Assembly: GCA_002021875.1 (NCBI GenBank)
Contig: CP018627.1
Location: 7,006,001-7,070,000 of the forward strand
DNA length: 64,000 nucleotides
Direction of reading: 5' to 3'
Source: Streptomyces hygroscopicus
GTDB taxonomy: Bacteria > Actinomycetota > Actinomycetes > Streptomycetales > Streptomycetaceae
Shown here: positions 8,872 to 16,842 of the stretch, one piece after another
How positions within the stretch are numbered: the first letter of the stretch is position 1
How the letters are laid out: each line of letters opens with the position of its first letter
Made by a program: the position numbers and the translations under genes
Notes under the pieces: model-generated
Database searches by the model: none
What the model was told of the DNA's origin: nothing
Seen by the model: only the letters and a program-made list of their open reading frames with translations

Positions 8872-8955
8872 GCACCAGTAATACCAGTCGCCGCGCGGAC
8901 CGCGCTCGTCCCGTGAGCCGTCTCCCGACCACGGTGAACCATCCCGGTCACAGCA

Positions 8956-9498
8956 CTAGCCGGCGCTCTTGGTCGCCTCGTCCAGCAGCAGATACAGCAG
9001 GCCGACCAGGCTGCCGCTGCTGACGATCTCGCGGCGGTCGATCATCCCCCTTATCTCCGAGAGGGGGATCCACTCGATCCGGTCCGATTCGTTCAGCTCT
9101 GTCGGCGGCCCGGTGTAGGTGGCCCCATCGGCGCGGAAGACATGGTGCTCGGAGTCGGTGATCCCGTTCGCGGGCTGTGCGTACACCAGGGGCTTCATCG
9201 CCTCGACCTGCCAGCCGGTCTCTTCTTCGACCTCGCGGGCGGCGGCCCGCTCCGGGGTCTCGCCGGGCTCGATGAGTCCCATGGGCAGTTCCCAGCCCCA
9301 GGCGTCGGTGATGAACCGGTGGCGCCACATCATCAGGACGCGCTTGTGGTCATCGACCACGGCGGCGACGGCGAGGTGTCGCATGCGTACGACGTGGTGT
9401 TCCCAGCGGCGCCCGTCGGGCTGCTGTACGTCGACAAGCCACAGGTTGACCCAAGGGTTGCTGTAGATCTGCCGTTCGCCATGGACGGTCCACCGCAT
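8956..9498 (-). CDS. Nudix hydrolase (ADP-ribose pyrophosphatase-like)
   Basis: A 180-residue protein carrying a complete Nudix box, GLIEPGETPERAAAREVEEE then TGW, about residues 79-101, which binds the metal and positions the diphosphate. The WELPMG stretch before it and the general layout resemble ADP-ribose/nucleoside-diphosphate-sugar pyrophosphatases. The ATG at 9498 gives a compact protein; in-frame starts upstream add a non-conserved leader. It is the last gene before att2. pSAM2-type elements use a Nudix protein (Pif) as transfer immunity factor, but this copy looks like an ordinary pyrophosphatase, so that role is only a possibility. Confidence 0.8.
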   Translation of the reverse strand: MRWTVHGERQIYSNPWVNLWLVDVQQPDGRRWEHHVVRMRHLAVAAVVDDHKRVLMMWRHRFITDAWGWELPMGLIEPGETPERAAAREVEEETGWQVEAMKPLVYAQPANGITDSEHHVFRADGATYTGPPTELNESDRIEWIPLSEIRGMIDRREIVSSGSLVGLLYLLLDEATKSAG

Positions 9499-9605
9499 GA
9501 GCCCACTCCCCTTCGTCGACGCGATGCCCAGCATTTCACTCCCTGGGCCCGCGCTCTTACGGTGCGTACCAGAGCTGTAAGACATCGCCGCTGCGCCAAC
9601 GAAAA

Positions 9606-9636
9606 GGCCCCCTCCGGACGGACCGGGAGGGGGCTT
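9606..9636. terminator. Hairpin terminator linked to att2
   Basis: A GCCCCCTC / GAGGGGGC stem, nearly the same as those beside att1 and att4, 20 bp left of the core. Confidence 0.75.
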
Positions 9637-9655
9637 TGCCCTGGTGAGGGCTGCG

Positions 9656-9700
9656 GTGGCTGGGGCCGGGGTCGAACCGGCGACCTTCCGCTTTTCAGGC
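9656..9700 (-). repeat. att2: 45-bp tRNA-Phe core, junction of remnant A and element B
   Basis: Identical to the other three cores. To its right lie B-type arm sites; to its left is the remnant's Nudix gene. It is a partial tRNA-Phe without the 5' half. Confidence 0.85.
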
Positions 9701-9782
9701 GAGCTGAGGGACCCCGCCGCTCGGGGGCGGGCCAGGCTGATTGAGCGTCAAGGTGCGTGCGTGTGAGCCGTTGTTCGTGGAC

Positions 9783-9805
9783 GTTGATGTCAGCGTTGAT
9801 GTCAT
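9783..9805 (+). promoter_or_regulatory. Candidate integrase arm-type sites, element B left end
   Basis: GTTGATGTCA occurs twice, 12 bp apart (9783 and 9795). The same word recurs at element B's right end (23478-23501) but not at C's ends, which supports pairing of att2 with att3. Confidence 0.55.
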
Positions 9806-10482
9806 GTGACGCCCGCGGCCAGCGTCTCCATCGAGGTCACCACCGCGACGGACCCGGCGGCGGTCAAGGCATCTACCTTGTGCGGCTTGTTCGCGTACCC
9901 GATCGCCTCCATCCCCGCAGCATGAGCGGCCTCGACATCCCGGACCGCGTCCCCGATGAACACGCACTCGCCAGGCTTTGCGTCCGCTGCTCGCATGGCT
10001 GCGATGAGAAGTTCCGGCGAAGGCTTCATCGACTCTGGTCGACCGGCGATGCGACCGAAAGTGCCTGCAACGAGTTCGGTGAGGCCGTGAACGGAGAGGT
10101 ACCGCTCAATGGCCGCCGTCGCGTTGTTGCTGACCACCCACACCGCGCGGCCGGTAGCGGCGCAGGCTTCCATGAAGCCCACGCCCCCCGGCGTCGGCCG
10201 GGCCCGTTTAACGGCCTCGACCTCCAGCCGAGTGAGGTGTTCGTCCGCCGCCGGGACCAGATCTTTCCGAGCTTCTGCGATGCGGCGCAGCATCGCCAGG
10301 GGATCAGACTCTTCGTGCCCGGGGGGCGGGCCATCAGCGTCGCGCAGTAGGTCAACCAGCCTTCGGGCCACGTCTTCGGCGGGGAAACCCGCGAACACCG
10401 AGCAGACCGGGCCGTCGAAGTCGAGTAGCACATGCCGCACGGGGCCCAGGGTGCTGCTGGTGTTCTCGGATGCCATGATCAT
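9802..10482 (-). CDS. HAD-superfamily hydrolase
   Basis: A 226-residue haloacid dehalogenase-fold phosphatase. Motif I is DFDGPV with the nucleophile Asp, motif II VVSNN, motif III a lysine in KPSP, and motif IV GDAVRDVEAA; a helical cap lies between I and II. Such proteins remove phosphate from small metabolites; the substrate is unknown. Its ATG overlaps the stop of the upstream GntR gene (ATGA), so the two are one transcript and probably one functional unit. It ends 100 bp from att2 and carries the element's left arm sites at its 3' end. A second possible start is the ATG two codons on. Confidence 0.85.
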   Translation of the reverse strand: MIMASENTSSTLGPVRHVLLDFDGPVCSVFAGFPAEDVARRLVDLLRDADGPPPGHEESDPLAMLRRIAEARKDLVPAADEHLTRLEVEAVKRARPTPGGVGFMEACAATGRAVWVVSNNATAAIERYLSVHGLTELVAGTFGRIAGRPESMKPSPELLIAAMRAADAKPGECVFIGDAVRDVEAAHAAGMEAIGYANKPHKVDALTAAGSVAVVTSMETLAAGVT

Positions 10483-11321
10483 GCCTCACGCTCGTAGGCG
10501 ATTGTGTCCCAGATGCTCTCGAACCACGTCGTGGCCTGCTGGACGTACTGAGACCCCATCGACTCCCCGTCTGGCCCTGTTGCGTGGTGGAAGAGAGTCG
10601 TGTCCTTGCCGGTGATGTCGAAGAACGTGCGGGCTTCCCCCTCGACTGTGAGAGTCCGCTCCCGCAGCGGATAGAAGCCGAAGAACACGTCACGGTGATT
10701 CAGGACGTAAAGCTTGAAGAGCGACGTTGCGCGGTACACCTTGACCTCCACTGTCGCCTTCTCGACGAGGCCCAGCTCGGCCAGCACCTCGACCGAGTGC
10801 TTTATGCCGGCCGCGTGCGTCAGAGCGATGTCCCGGGCGCGATTGCGTAGGGCGGGGTCGTCTGCGAGGCCGTCCACGAGCGTGGGCACCGCCATGGGGG
10901 CGGTGGTGTCCGGCAGGAGCAGCCGGACCGTAATCGACTCGGGGCGGAGGCGCCCCGCGCGGATCTTGTCGAGTGGTTCCTGCATCGCACCGTGCAGCGT
11001 CTCGCTGCTGAACCCCGCGAAGTCCACGGTCACGTGCGGATCGGCGAAGGCCATTTCGAGGTGAGGCCGAAGACCGACCGGACGTTCCGTGCGCTCCCGC
11101 ACGAAGGATCCGGACCCCTTTCGGGTCACGATCAGCCCCTCGTCCCTCAGCAAGTCCAGTGCCCTGGTCACCGTTCCTCGGGCCACCTCGAACCGCTTGG
11201 CCAACTCGGGGCCTGAGGGCAACTGCGTTCCGGGCTCGAACTTCCTTGTGAGGATTTCCGCTCGCAGAACGCTGCTGACCTGCATATACGGCGGTCGGTC
11301 GTCGTTCGGGTCAAGGCTCAT
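10479..11321 (-). CDS. GntR-family transcriptional regulator
   Basis: A 280-residue protein. The N-terminal winged helix (about residues 10-75) has the GntR pattern AEILTRKFEPGTQLPSGPEL, then ARGTVTRALDLL. The C-terminal effector part, about 190 residues, does not read as a standard UTRA domain and may be specific to this group. The start at 11321 is preferred over the ATG six codons upstream. It is translationally coupled to the HAD phosphatase. A 14-bp perfect palindrome sits 54 bp before the start (11375-11388) and is a plausible autoregulatory operator. It points away from the rest of element B and may control both directions. Confidence 0.8.
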   Translation of the reverse strand: MSLDPNDDRPPYMQVSSVLRAEILTRKFEPGTQLPSGPELAKRFEVARGTVTRALDLLRDEGLIVTRKGSGSFVRERTERPVGLRPHLEMAFADPHVTVDFAGFSSETLHGAMQEPLDKIRAGRLRPESITVRLLLPDTTAPMAVPTLVDGLADDPALRNRARDIALTHAAGIKHSVEVLAELGLVEKATVEVKVYRATSLFKLYVLNHRDVFFGFYPLRERTLTVEGEARTFFDITGKDTTLFHHATGPDGESMGSQYVQQATTWFESIWDTIAYEREA

Positions 11322-11845
11322 CCCGCCATGGTAAGGCACCTGTCCAGCCTGAGTGAGCTACCCATCCTGGTTGACCTGCTTAAGCAGGCTGGTTATGTTG
11401 AGCACGTCGCCACCGAGCAAGACCGGAGGAGACGCGGAGGGCCTTCTTTGGGCTGCTCCGAAGCGCCCGGAAGCCCTCCACCAGGGGTGAAAGGAAGCGC
11501 TCGTTCCTTGAGAACTCAACAGAGTGCCGACCCAGCCACATGCACACGTGTGGTCGATGGGTGCAGCGTCACCACCCCGACCACCCATGTCAGGCCGGGT
11601 GACCTGCCCAGATCCGCCCCCGAGGCGGTGATTGGCACTGAGTGATCCGAAGACCACAGAACCTTTCACGGGTCGTACGAGCCCGTGTTGAGCACCAGTG
11701 CTCACGGTCCCCGACACCTCTGCCGTTCGCGGCGGCTGGTGCCGGGTGGCCGTGGTCGCTCGTGCAGCCGAGAGGCCAGATAAGGGGCGATCCCCGGGTG
11801 GCACCCCAGGGACCGCCGTACAGGCACCTGTCTGAGAGGAAACCT
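11322..11845. other. Regulatory/non-coding region between the divergent halves of element B
   Basis: No convincing gene in 524 bp; the frames on both strands show no family resemblance and conflict with each other. It holds the palindrome at 11375-11388 and presumably both divergent promoters and a long leader for the small gene at 11846. Confidence 0.5.
11375..11388. promoter_or_regulatory. Perfect palindrome, candidate GntR operator
   Basis: CCTGCTTAAGCAGG, 14 bp, perfectly symmetrical, 54 bp upstream of the GntR start codon. Its position and symmetry fit autoregulation; binding is inferred. Confidence 0.45.
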
Positions 11846-11950
11846 GTGATCACCAGTCTGACAGAGGCAGAGCGGGATGAACTCGCCCGCAGGAACGCCG
11901 AGCAGAACAAGCGCAGCGAGCGCGACGTTCAGGCGCGGGGTGGCCGGTGA
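11846..11950 (+). CDS. 34-residue small protein of element B
   Basis: The GTG at 11846 lies 6-10 bp after GAGAGGAAA and opens a 34-residue, highly charged, helical peptide beginning MITSLTEAERDELARRNAEQ. Similar tiny Glu/Arg-rich proteins head the transfer operon of many actinobacterial integrative elements; no function is known to me. It is the first gene of the rightward operon, before the DUF6284-like gene. Confidence 0.5.
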   Translation: MITSLTEAERDELARRNAEQNKRSERDVQARGGR

Positions 11951-12132
11951 GCGGCGAGCACGAGCGGGATGAACGTCCCCCGCTTCCTGTCCGCCATCCG
12001 CGGCCCCATCCCCACGTGGCTTGACCATCCCGCACGGCTGCCCCTCAGCCACATACACAACGGCGCGCGGCTCCGGTGTTGCAGCACCGGAGCCGCTTTC
12101 GGGCCGTTCCACCTTGGAAGGAACCACGACCC

Positions 12133-12402
12133 ATGAAGCACATCGGTGCACTTCAGGCGGTTGTTACCGCCGACCTGTCCGATCGCGAGCCGACCGGCGT
12201 TGAGCTGGACGCGATCGAGGACGAGATGCCGCTGATCGAGGCGGAAGTCGAGTTGCTGGACGTGCAGATCAGCCTGCTTGACCGGCCCGGTTCGGAGCTG
12301 GACACGCGTCGTCTGCGGAGGGCTCGCCGCAAGGTGTTGGCCGTCCGGCGGGAGCTGACGAACCGCACCACCGAGGTGAACACGTCGGAGGTGGGCGCGT
12401 GA
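12133..12402 (+). CDS. DUF6284-like small protein
   Basis: An 89-residue soluble, mostly helical protein. The segment DREPTGVELDAIEDEMPLIE, then a helix of alternating Leu and acidic residues and a basic C-terminal part (RRARRKVLAVRREL), match my memory of DUF6284, a family confined to Streptomyces integrative elements and plasmids. Its role is unknown; a coiled-coil partner of transfer or replication proteins is a guess. The stop overlaps the next GTG (GTGA), and an AAGGAA precedes the ATG at 12133. Confidence 0.65.
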   Translation: MKHIGALQAVVTADLSDREPTGVELDAIEDEMPLIEAEVELLDVQISLLDRPGSELDTRRLRRARRKVLAVRRELTNRTTEVNTSEVGA

Positions 12403-12890
12403 GCACCTCGGAGACGTCGGCCGCTGCCGCCTCGGTGGCGCGGGTGGATGCGAACCTGACGTCGGCGTATGCGGACGTCAAGGCCGAGATGGCCCGTACC
12501 GACAACAAAGTTGCTCTGTTGCTGGCGTTCGACGGCGCGGCCCTGGCCGGTCTGTGGACCGCCGGGACAGGGCTGTCCCTCCCGGTCGCCGCGCTGGTGG
12601 TCGGCGGGGTGGCGGTTGTGCTGCTGCTCGCCTCGGCCAGCGTCCTGCTGGCTGCCGTCCGCCCTCGCCTCGGTGGGACCGATCACTGCTCGTTCCCCTA
12701 CTGGGCTGGTCTGACGGCCGAGGAGCTGCTGGCGGACATGCGCCAGGACCGCCGCCCGGCGGCCGTCGTGACGCTCTCCCGGATCGCGGTCACGAAGTTC
12801 GAGCGGCTTCAGGTCGCGGTCGACCTGATCCGGTACGCGGCCATCCCGCTGGTGATCGCGGCCGGTATCGCGATCGGGGGTGCGGTGTGA
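12399..12890 (+). CDS. Pycsar-effector-like membrane protein (DUF5706 type)
   Basis: A 163-residue protein. An N-terminal amphipathic helix containing AEMARTDNKVALLLAFDGA is followed by two closely spaced membrane helices (about 48-68 and 70-90), a soluble stretch with SFPYWAGLTAEELLADM, and a last membrane helix at about 140-160. The DNKxALLLAF helix plus paired helices is the signature of the Pycsar/CBASS transmembrane effector family, in which cyclic-nucleotide signalling opens the membrane. No cyclase lies nearby, so in this element it may instead aid transfer, exclusion or host takeover. It overlaps both neighbours by 1-4 bp and is part of the transfer operon. Confidence 0.7.
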   Translation: MSTSETSAAAASVARVDANLTSAYADVKAEMARTDNKVALLLAFDGAALAGLWTAGTGLSLPVAALVVGGVAVVLLLASASVLLAAVRPRLGGTDHCSFPYWAGLTAEELLADMRQDRRPAAVVTLSRIAVTKFERLQVAVDLIRYAAIPLVIAAGIAIGGAV

Positions 12891-13237
12891 TGCCGACGCC
12901 CCCCGAGCGGATGGCGCCGCGGCGGCGCGTCGTCGCCACCGACTCCGTGACGCTGGCTGCGCGACTGGTGACGCTGCTCAACCAGACCGACGCCGTTACG
13001 GCGCTGCTGCGGGCCGTGCATGACGCGCTGGACCTGCCCCTGCCGGACATCACCGACGAGGACGAGCGGGAACACCGCGCGCTCCTGATCAACCGGGCGG
13101 CCCATGCACGGATCACCCTGGCCGGTGTCCTGGAGCAGGACCACGACATCGCAGGGGCTGCCGAGCATCTGGACCGTTGGATCGCCGACGAGCCGGTCAC
13201 CTACACGCCCTGGGAAGACAAGGGGGCCCCGGCATGA
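12890..13237 (+). CDS. Hypothetical protein of element B transfer operon
   Basis: A 115-residue soluble protein with a basic start (MAPRRRVVATDSV) and a helical remainder; no cysteines, signal or membrane helix. No family recognised. It overlaps the stop of the Pycsar-like gene (TGATG) and its own stop overlaps the next ATG, so it is made with them and probably serves the same process. Confidence 0.6.
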   Translation: MPTPPERMAPRRRVVATDSVTLAARLVTLLNQTDAVTALLRAVHDALDLPLPDITDEDEREHRALLINRAAHARITLAGVLEQDHDIAGAAEHLDRWIADEPVTYTPWEDKGAPA

Positions 13238-14115
13238 ATGGCAGGTCCCTCCCGCCGCGCGTCCAGATCGCCGCGTTGAACCGGTTGCAGTCGGGGTTGA
13301 CGACGGTTCTGGTGCTGGTGGCTGTGGTGGCGCTGGCGTTCACCGCGACCAACGTCACGATGTTCGCCATCCAGCACGAGGTGTCGCCCTGGATCGCGTG
13401 GCTGCTGGACCCCATGGTCGCGGTCGCTCTCGGGGCCGTTCTGATCGTGGACGGCCGGTTGTCGGAGTACGGCGTGAACCCCTCCGGCTGGGCCTCGGGG
13501 CTGCGCTGGTTCGCCGGTCTGGGCACGTGGGTCATGAACTGCTGGGGCTCGCTGTGGCCGGAAGGGAGCGCGTTCGGCGTTCCCCGGCAGGTGGATCCGG
13601 CCGGGCTGGTGCTCCACTCCATCCCCCCTGTCCTCCTGATCGTTCTGGCCGAAGCGATCACCCACTACCGCCGCGCGATCCTCGGCAAAATCGCCGAGCT
13701 GCGCGCCGAGGTGGAAGCGGTGGACGCCCCGGTGGAATCCGCCCCTGTCCCCCCGGTGTCCACCCCGGTCACCCCACCTCCTGCCCCGGCCCCGGCTCCC
13801 GCGCCGGTCCCGGGCGTGGTAGAGCCGTCTCCGCTGGTCATCTGTGGTGAGCGGCGGGTGTATGAGCTCACGGTCCCCCCGGTTTCCACCTCGGCCGAGG
13901 ACGATGCCGCGAAGACGGAGAAGCTGCCCGCGGACGAGGCGTTGAACGTCATCCGTACGTGCTGGGTGATGGGGAAGACGATCACGGAGGCGGCCCGGAA
14001 GTCCACCCGTTCCACCTCCTACGTCCACAAGGTCTACCAGCGTCTCCGGGACGGAGCATCCGACCCCGAGACTGCCAGCCACGACCGCGTGCAGCGTGAG
14101 GCGGTGGCGGCATGA
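13234..14115 (+). CDS. Membrane protein with C-terminal helix-turn-helix (Spd/DUF2637-like)
   Basis: A 293-residue protein. Four hydrophobic helices in the first 165 residues (about 22-44, 50-68, 90-110, 128-148) give the SpdB/DUF2637-type layout of plasmid-spread proteins. A Pro/Ala-rich linker (about 170-205) follows. The last 60 residues form a helix-turn-helix (ITEAARKSTRSTSYVHKVYQ). The membrane bundle tied to a DNA-binding tail suggests a role at the transfer pore that also contacts element DNA; this is inference. Coupled by ATGA to the genes on both sides. Confidence 0.65.
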   Translation: MNGRSLPPRVQIAALNRLQSGLTTVLVLVAVVALAFTATNVTMFAIQHEVSPWIAWLLDPMVAVALGAVLIVDGRLSEYGVNPSGWASGLRWFAGLGTWVMNCWGSLWPEGSAFGVPRQVDPAGLVLHSIPPVLLIVLAEAITHYRRAILGKIAELRAEVEAVDAPVESAPVPPVSTPVTPPPAPAPAPAPVPGVVEPSPLVICGERRVYELTVPPVSTSAEDDAAKTEKLPADEALNVIRTCWVMGKTITEAARKSTRSTSYVHKVYQRLRDGASDPETASHDRVQREAVAA

Positions 14116-15329
14116 GCGGGCTGCGGATCGGTTCGGTGTGCACCGGTTACGGCGGTCTGGACATGGCGGTGCAGGAGGTGTTCGGCGGGTCGCTGGCGTG
14201 GGTCGCGGACAACGACCCCGGGGCGGCCCGCATCCTGGCCCACCACCACCCCCAGGTGCCGAACCTGGGGGACATCACGGCTGTGGAGTGGGAGGACGTG
14301 GAGCCGGTCGACATCCTGTGCGGCGGGTATCCATGCCAGCCGTTCAGCAGCGCCGGCAAGAGGAAGGGAACCGCTGATGCCCGGCACATCTGGCCCCACA
14401 TCGCCCGCGCCCTTGGCGTTCTTCGACCCCGCTACGGGGTCTTTGAGAACGTCGCAGGGCACCTTTCCCTTGGATTCGACACCGTCCTCGCCGACCTTGC
14501 CGCCCTCGGGTTCGATGCGGAGTGGTGCACTCTTCGCGCGGACGAAGTCGGTGCCGCCCATCAGCGCAAGCGCCTGTTCCTCCTCGCCCGGCTTGCCGAC
14601 ACCCCGGGCCAGGGACGCGAAAGGCAGGGGTTACCCGGACGGTCTGCCGAACGTCGCATCCCTGCTGCCCACGCCCTCGACCTCGGAGGCGACCGGGCCG
14701 GGCAAGCCGGACGGGAACCGCAACGACACGCTGCGGGCCCGGATCGCGCTGCTGCCCACCCCGCGGGCGTCGGCGAACGAGAACCGGCAGACCAAACGCA
14801 CCCCATCGCAGGAGAACGGGACGCACGGCAAGTCCCTGGCCGCGGAGGTGGCCAGTCTGCTGCCGACTCCCACGGCCACGCCGTACGGGAGCAACCAGAG
14901 CGACAGCCCCGGCGCGGCGGTGCGGCCCTCCCTGAACTCGCTGGCTCCGCACCTGTTGCCGACTCCCAGGGCGTCGGACGGGACCAAGGGCGGCCCGAAC
15001 CAGCGGGGCAGCAAGGGGGACCTGACGCTGCCCTCGGCAGCGCACCGGATTGGGGCGAGTACCAACCGGCCATCGCGCGGTGGGAAGCGGTCATCGGCCG
15101 CCCCGCCCCCCGGCCAACTGACGATCTGGGACGGCTGAGCCCGCCCTTTGTCGAATGGCTGATGGGCCTGGACGACGGTCACGTGACCGTCGTCCCGGGC
15201 CTGTCCCGGAGCGCGCAGCTCAAAGCCCTCGGCAACGGCGTCCTCCCGCTCCAGGCCATCGCCGGACTCCGTCACCTCGCCGCCCGGATGGGCATAGCCC
15301 GGCATCACGGCGTGGGGGTGGCGGCATGA
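14112..15329 (+). CDS. DNA (cytosine-5) methyltransferase of element B
   Basis: A 405-residue 5mC methyltransferase. Motif I is SVCTGYGGLDMAV, motif IV GGYPCQPFS with catalytic Cys75, motif VI ENVAG, motif VIII QRKR, and motif X LGNGVLP near the C terminus. The central variable region (about 165-320) is Gly/Arg/Ala-rich, as in actinophage and element-borne enzymes of this group. That region is shared, in another frame, with a second gene (14377-15138). Likely role: methylating element DNA to evade host restriction. No restriction partner is adjacent. Overlaps both neighbours by 4 bp. Confidence 0.85.
   Translation: MSGLRIGSVCTGYGGLDMAVQEVFGGSLAWVADNDPGAARILAHHHPQVPNLGDITAVEWEDVEPVDILCGGYPCQPFSSAGKRKGTADARHIWPHIARALGVLRPRYGVFENVAGHLSLGFDTVLADLAALGFDAEWCTLRADEVGAAHQRKRLFLLARLADTPGQGRERQGLPGRSAERRIPAAHALDLGGDRAGQAGREPQRHAAGPDRAAAHPAGVGEREPADQTHPIAGERDARQVPGRGGGQSAADSHGHAVREQPERQPRRGGAALPELAGSAPVADSQGVGRDQGRPEPAGQQGGPDAALGSAPDWGEYQPAIARWEAVIGRPAPRPTDDLGRLSPPFVEWLMGLDDGHVTVVPGLSRSAQLKALGNGVLPLQAIAGLRHLAARMGIARHHGVGVAA
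14377..15138 (+). CDS. Overlapping gene nested in the methyltransferase, phage-like PTPRASD-repeat protein
   Basis: A 253-residue frame lying wholly inside the methyltransferase gene, one base shifted. It is not a random shadow. It contains SLRTSQGTFPLD, SGSMRSGALF and repeated LLPTPRAS/LLPTPTAT boxes ending in GGPNQRGSKGDLTLPSAA. I know that pattern as the C-terminal accessory region of many actinophage DNA methylases and adjacent proteins. The methyltransferase frame is simultaneously meaningful (motifs I-VIII before, motif X after). So the stretch codes in two frames. Start uncertain: the ATG at 14377 or later. Function unknown. Confidence 0.55.
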   Translation: MPGTSGPTSPAPLAFFDPATGSLRTSQGTFPLDSTPSSPTLPPSGSMRSGALFARTKSVPPISASACSSSPGLPTPRARDAKGRGYPDGLPNVASLLPTPSTSEATGPGKPDGNRNDTLRARIALLPTPRASANENRQTKRTPSQENGTHGKSLAAEVASLLPTPTATPYGSNQSDSPGAAVRPSLNSLAPHLLPTPRASDGTKGGPNQRGSKGDLTLPSAAHRIGASTNRPSRGGKRSSAAPPPGQLTIWDG

Positions 15330-15655
15330 GTGAGCCGATCGTCTACGCCGACACCTGGCGGCCGGTGATGGAAGCGGCGGGCTACCGCTGTCAGTGCACC
15401 GGCCAGTGCGGCAACGCCCACGTCAAGGGACAGGGGCGCTGTCCGCGTGAGCACGACCATCACGCCGGCAAACACCGCGGCCCGGTCCGCCTCATCGCGG
15501 CCCCGGCAGACCCGCTCACTCCTGCTCTCGCCGCGGCGAAGCTGCCGCCTGGGGAGTTGCGGGCCTGGTGCCCGGACTGCCACACCGCAGCCCGCCGAAG
15601 CGCCACCGCAGCAGCACGCAACATCACGCCTCCGCAGCAAGCCGGGCTGTTCTGA
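15326..15655 (+). CDS. Zinc-ribbon/HNH-like small protein
   Basis: A 109-residue protein with CQCTGQCGNAH and a distal WCPDCHTAAR, giving Cys pairs that can hold one or two zincs around a central HDHHAGKH. The arrangement resembles the zinc scaffold of HNH endonucleases, but a full catalytic His-Asn-His set is not clear. ATGA-coupled to the methyltransferase, so it may be a nuclease or DNA-binding partner of it. Such proteins commonly follow element-borne methylases in Streptomyces. Confidence 0.55.
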   Translation: MSEPIVYADTWRPVMEAAGYRCQCTGQCGNAHVKGQGRCPREHDHHAGKHRGPVRLIAAPADPLTPALAAAKLPPGELRAWCPDCHTAARRSATAAARNITPPQQAGLF

Positions 15656-15745
15656 CCGCCCCGCCTGCCGGGCCCGTGCTCACCACTCGATCCCGAGGAA
15701 CAGCGCGCTATCTGACCACTCCAGTCCTGTTGAGGGAGATTGGCT

Positions 15746-16252
15746 GTGTCCAGCCGTACCCGTGCCCGCACCGTGAAGACGGCGGCGGGTGTCACCACCA
15801 TTCGTATCCCGCGTCAGCGTGGGCGCCGCTCTGCTGACCCGTTGGTGGTCGTGGTGCCCGAACGCCCGACCCTGACCCGCCTGGCCCTGGACGCCGCGGC
15901 GCGGTGGCTGTGGAAGCACCGCCGCGCCCTCGCCCCGCTCACCCTGGGCGTGCTGGCCTTCCCCATCACCGCTCTCCTGCACGTGATGGCCTGGTGGTCC
16001 GCCCTGGTGCTGGCCCCCGCCGCCGCGGGCCCGGCGCTGTGGCTGGCCATCGCGCAGCGCCGTCGCCCGGCCAAGGGCGCCGAGGTGTGGGGCTGGCGCA
16101 TAGCCGCGGCCCTGCTCGGCACCTCCGGGATCGCCTGGGCTGCTTCGGCTGCGGGGTTCGGTCCGCTGGCCGGTCCGCTGGAGCTGTGGTGGCTGCTGAA
16201 CCTGATCGCCGCACAGACCACTTGGCTCATCGTCCGCCGCACCGCCAACTGA
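15746..16252 (+). CDS. Membrane protein of element B (Spd-like)
   Basis: A 168-residue protein starting at the GTG at 15746, 7 bp after GAGGGAG; a TTG two codons upstream is possible. A basic N-terminal 60 residues are followed by membrane helices at about 60-105 (two) and 120-165 (two). It resembles the small membrane proteins grouped as Spd, needed to spread the element from primary to neighbouring hyphal compartments. No catalytic motif. It precedes the transfer genes by 17 bp. Confidence 0.6.
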   Translation: MSSRTRARTVKTAAGVTTIRIPRQRGRRSADPLVVVVPERPTLTRLALDAAARWLWKHRRALAPLTLGVLAFPITALLHVMAWWSALVLAPAAAGPALWLAIAQRRRPAKGAEVWGWRIAAALLGTSGIAWAASAAGFGPLAGPLELWWLLNLIAAQTTWLIVRRTAN

Positions 16253-16269
16253 CTTAAGGGGACCGTCTG

Positions 16270-16827
16270 ATGGCTCAGCACACCAACGGCCAGCGTCCGC
16301 ACCGGCCCACCAACGGCCGTGCGGACAACGGCAAGCCCAACAAGTTCGCCAACGCGGGCGCCGCGGCGGGCGGGTTCGTCGGCGCGATGGGCGGCTCGTT
16401 CGTCCCGCCGATCAACGTCACGGTCAACAACAACCGCAGCAAGCACCACGCGAACGGCTCCCGGCCGCACTCCGAGGCCCTGCTGCCTTCCCCGGAGTTC
16501 GGCTCCCCGGCGCAGGTGCGGTTCTACTGCAACAGCATCCGCGCGGCGGCCGTCACGCTGTCCATCGAGGTGGCCATGGGCGCCGAGATCCTCAAGGGCG
16601 TGCTGGCCGCGGTGCCGGATCCGGAGGGCAAGACGTTCGGCTCCCGGATCCGGGCTCAGAAGGTGGCCCGGAAGATGCAGAAGTCCGCGGATGCGCTGCG
16701 GGATGCGGCCAAGAACGCCGCGGCCGCCTACTCCACGTTCCAGCAGCAGTACGAGGAAGAGATCAGCCGCGTCCGTCACCGTGCCCGGAAGCCTCAGCAG
16801 CCGCGCATGGACTTCACCCAGCAGTAA
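16270..16827 (+). CDS. Hypothetical protein upstream of the translocase
   Basis: A 185-residue soluble protein. A Gly/Asn-rich flexible N terminus (to about residue 70) is followed by two long helices (about 78-115 and 135-175) with heptad-like spacing and a very basic C-terminal region. No enzyme motif. Its fixed place directly before the translocase gene (15-bp gap, with GAAGGAGG for the next start) suggests an accessory transfer protein, perhaps one binding DNA. Family not recognised. Confidence 0.55.
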   Translation: MAQHTNGQRPHRPTNGRADNGKPNKFANAGAAAGGFVGAMGGSFVPPINVTVNNNRSKHHANGSRPHSEALLPSPEFGSPAQVRFYCNSIRAAAVTLSIEVAMGAEILKGVLAAVPDPEGKTFGSRIRAQKVARKMQKSADALRDAAKNAAAAYSTFQQQYEEEISRVRHRARKPQQPRMDFTQQ

Positions 16828-16842
16828 GAAGGAGGTGCGGCC

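Noticed and set aside
11358..11804. 148-aa minus-strand frame in the control region of element B
   Set aside because: No ribosome site, low-complexity translation, and it covers the candidate operator.
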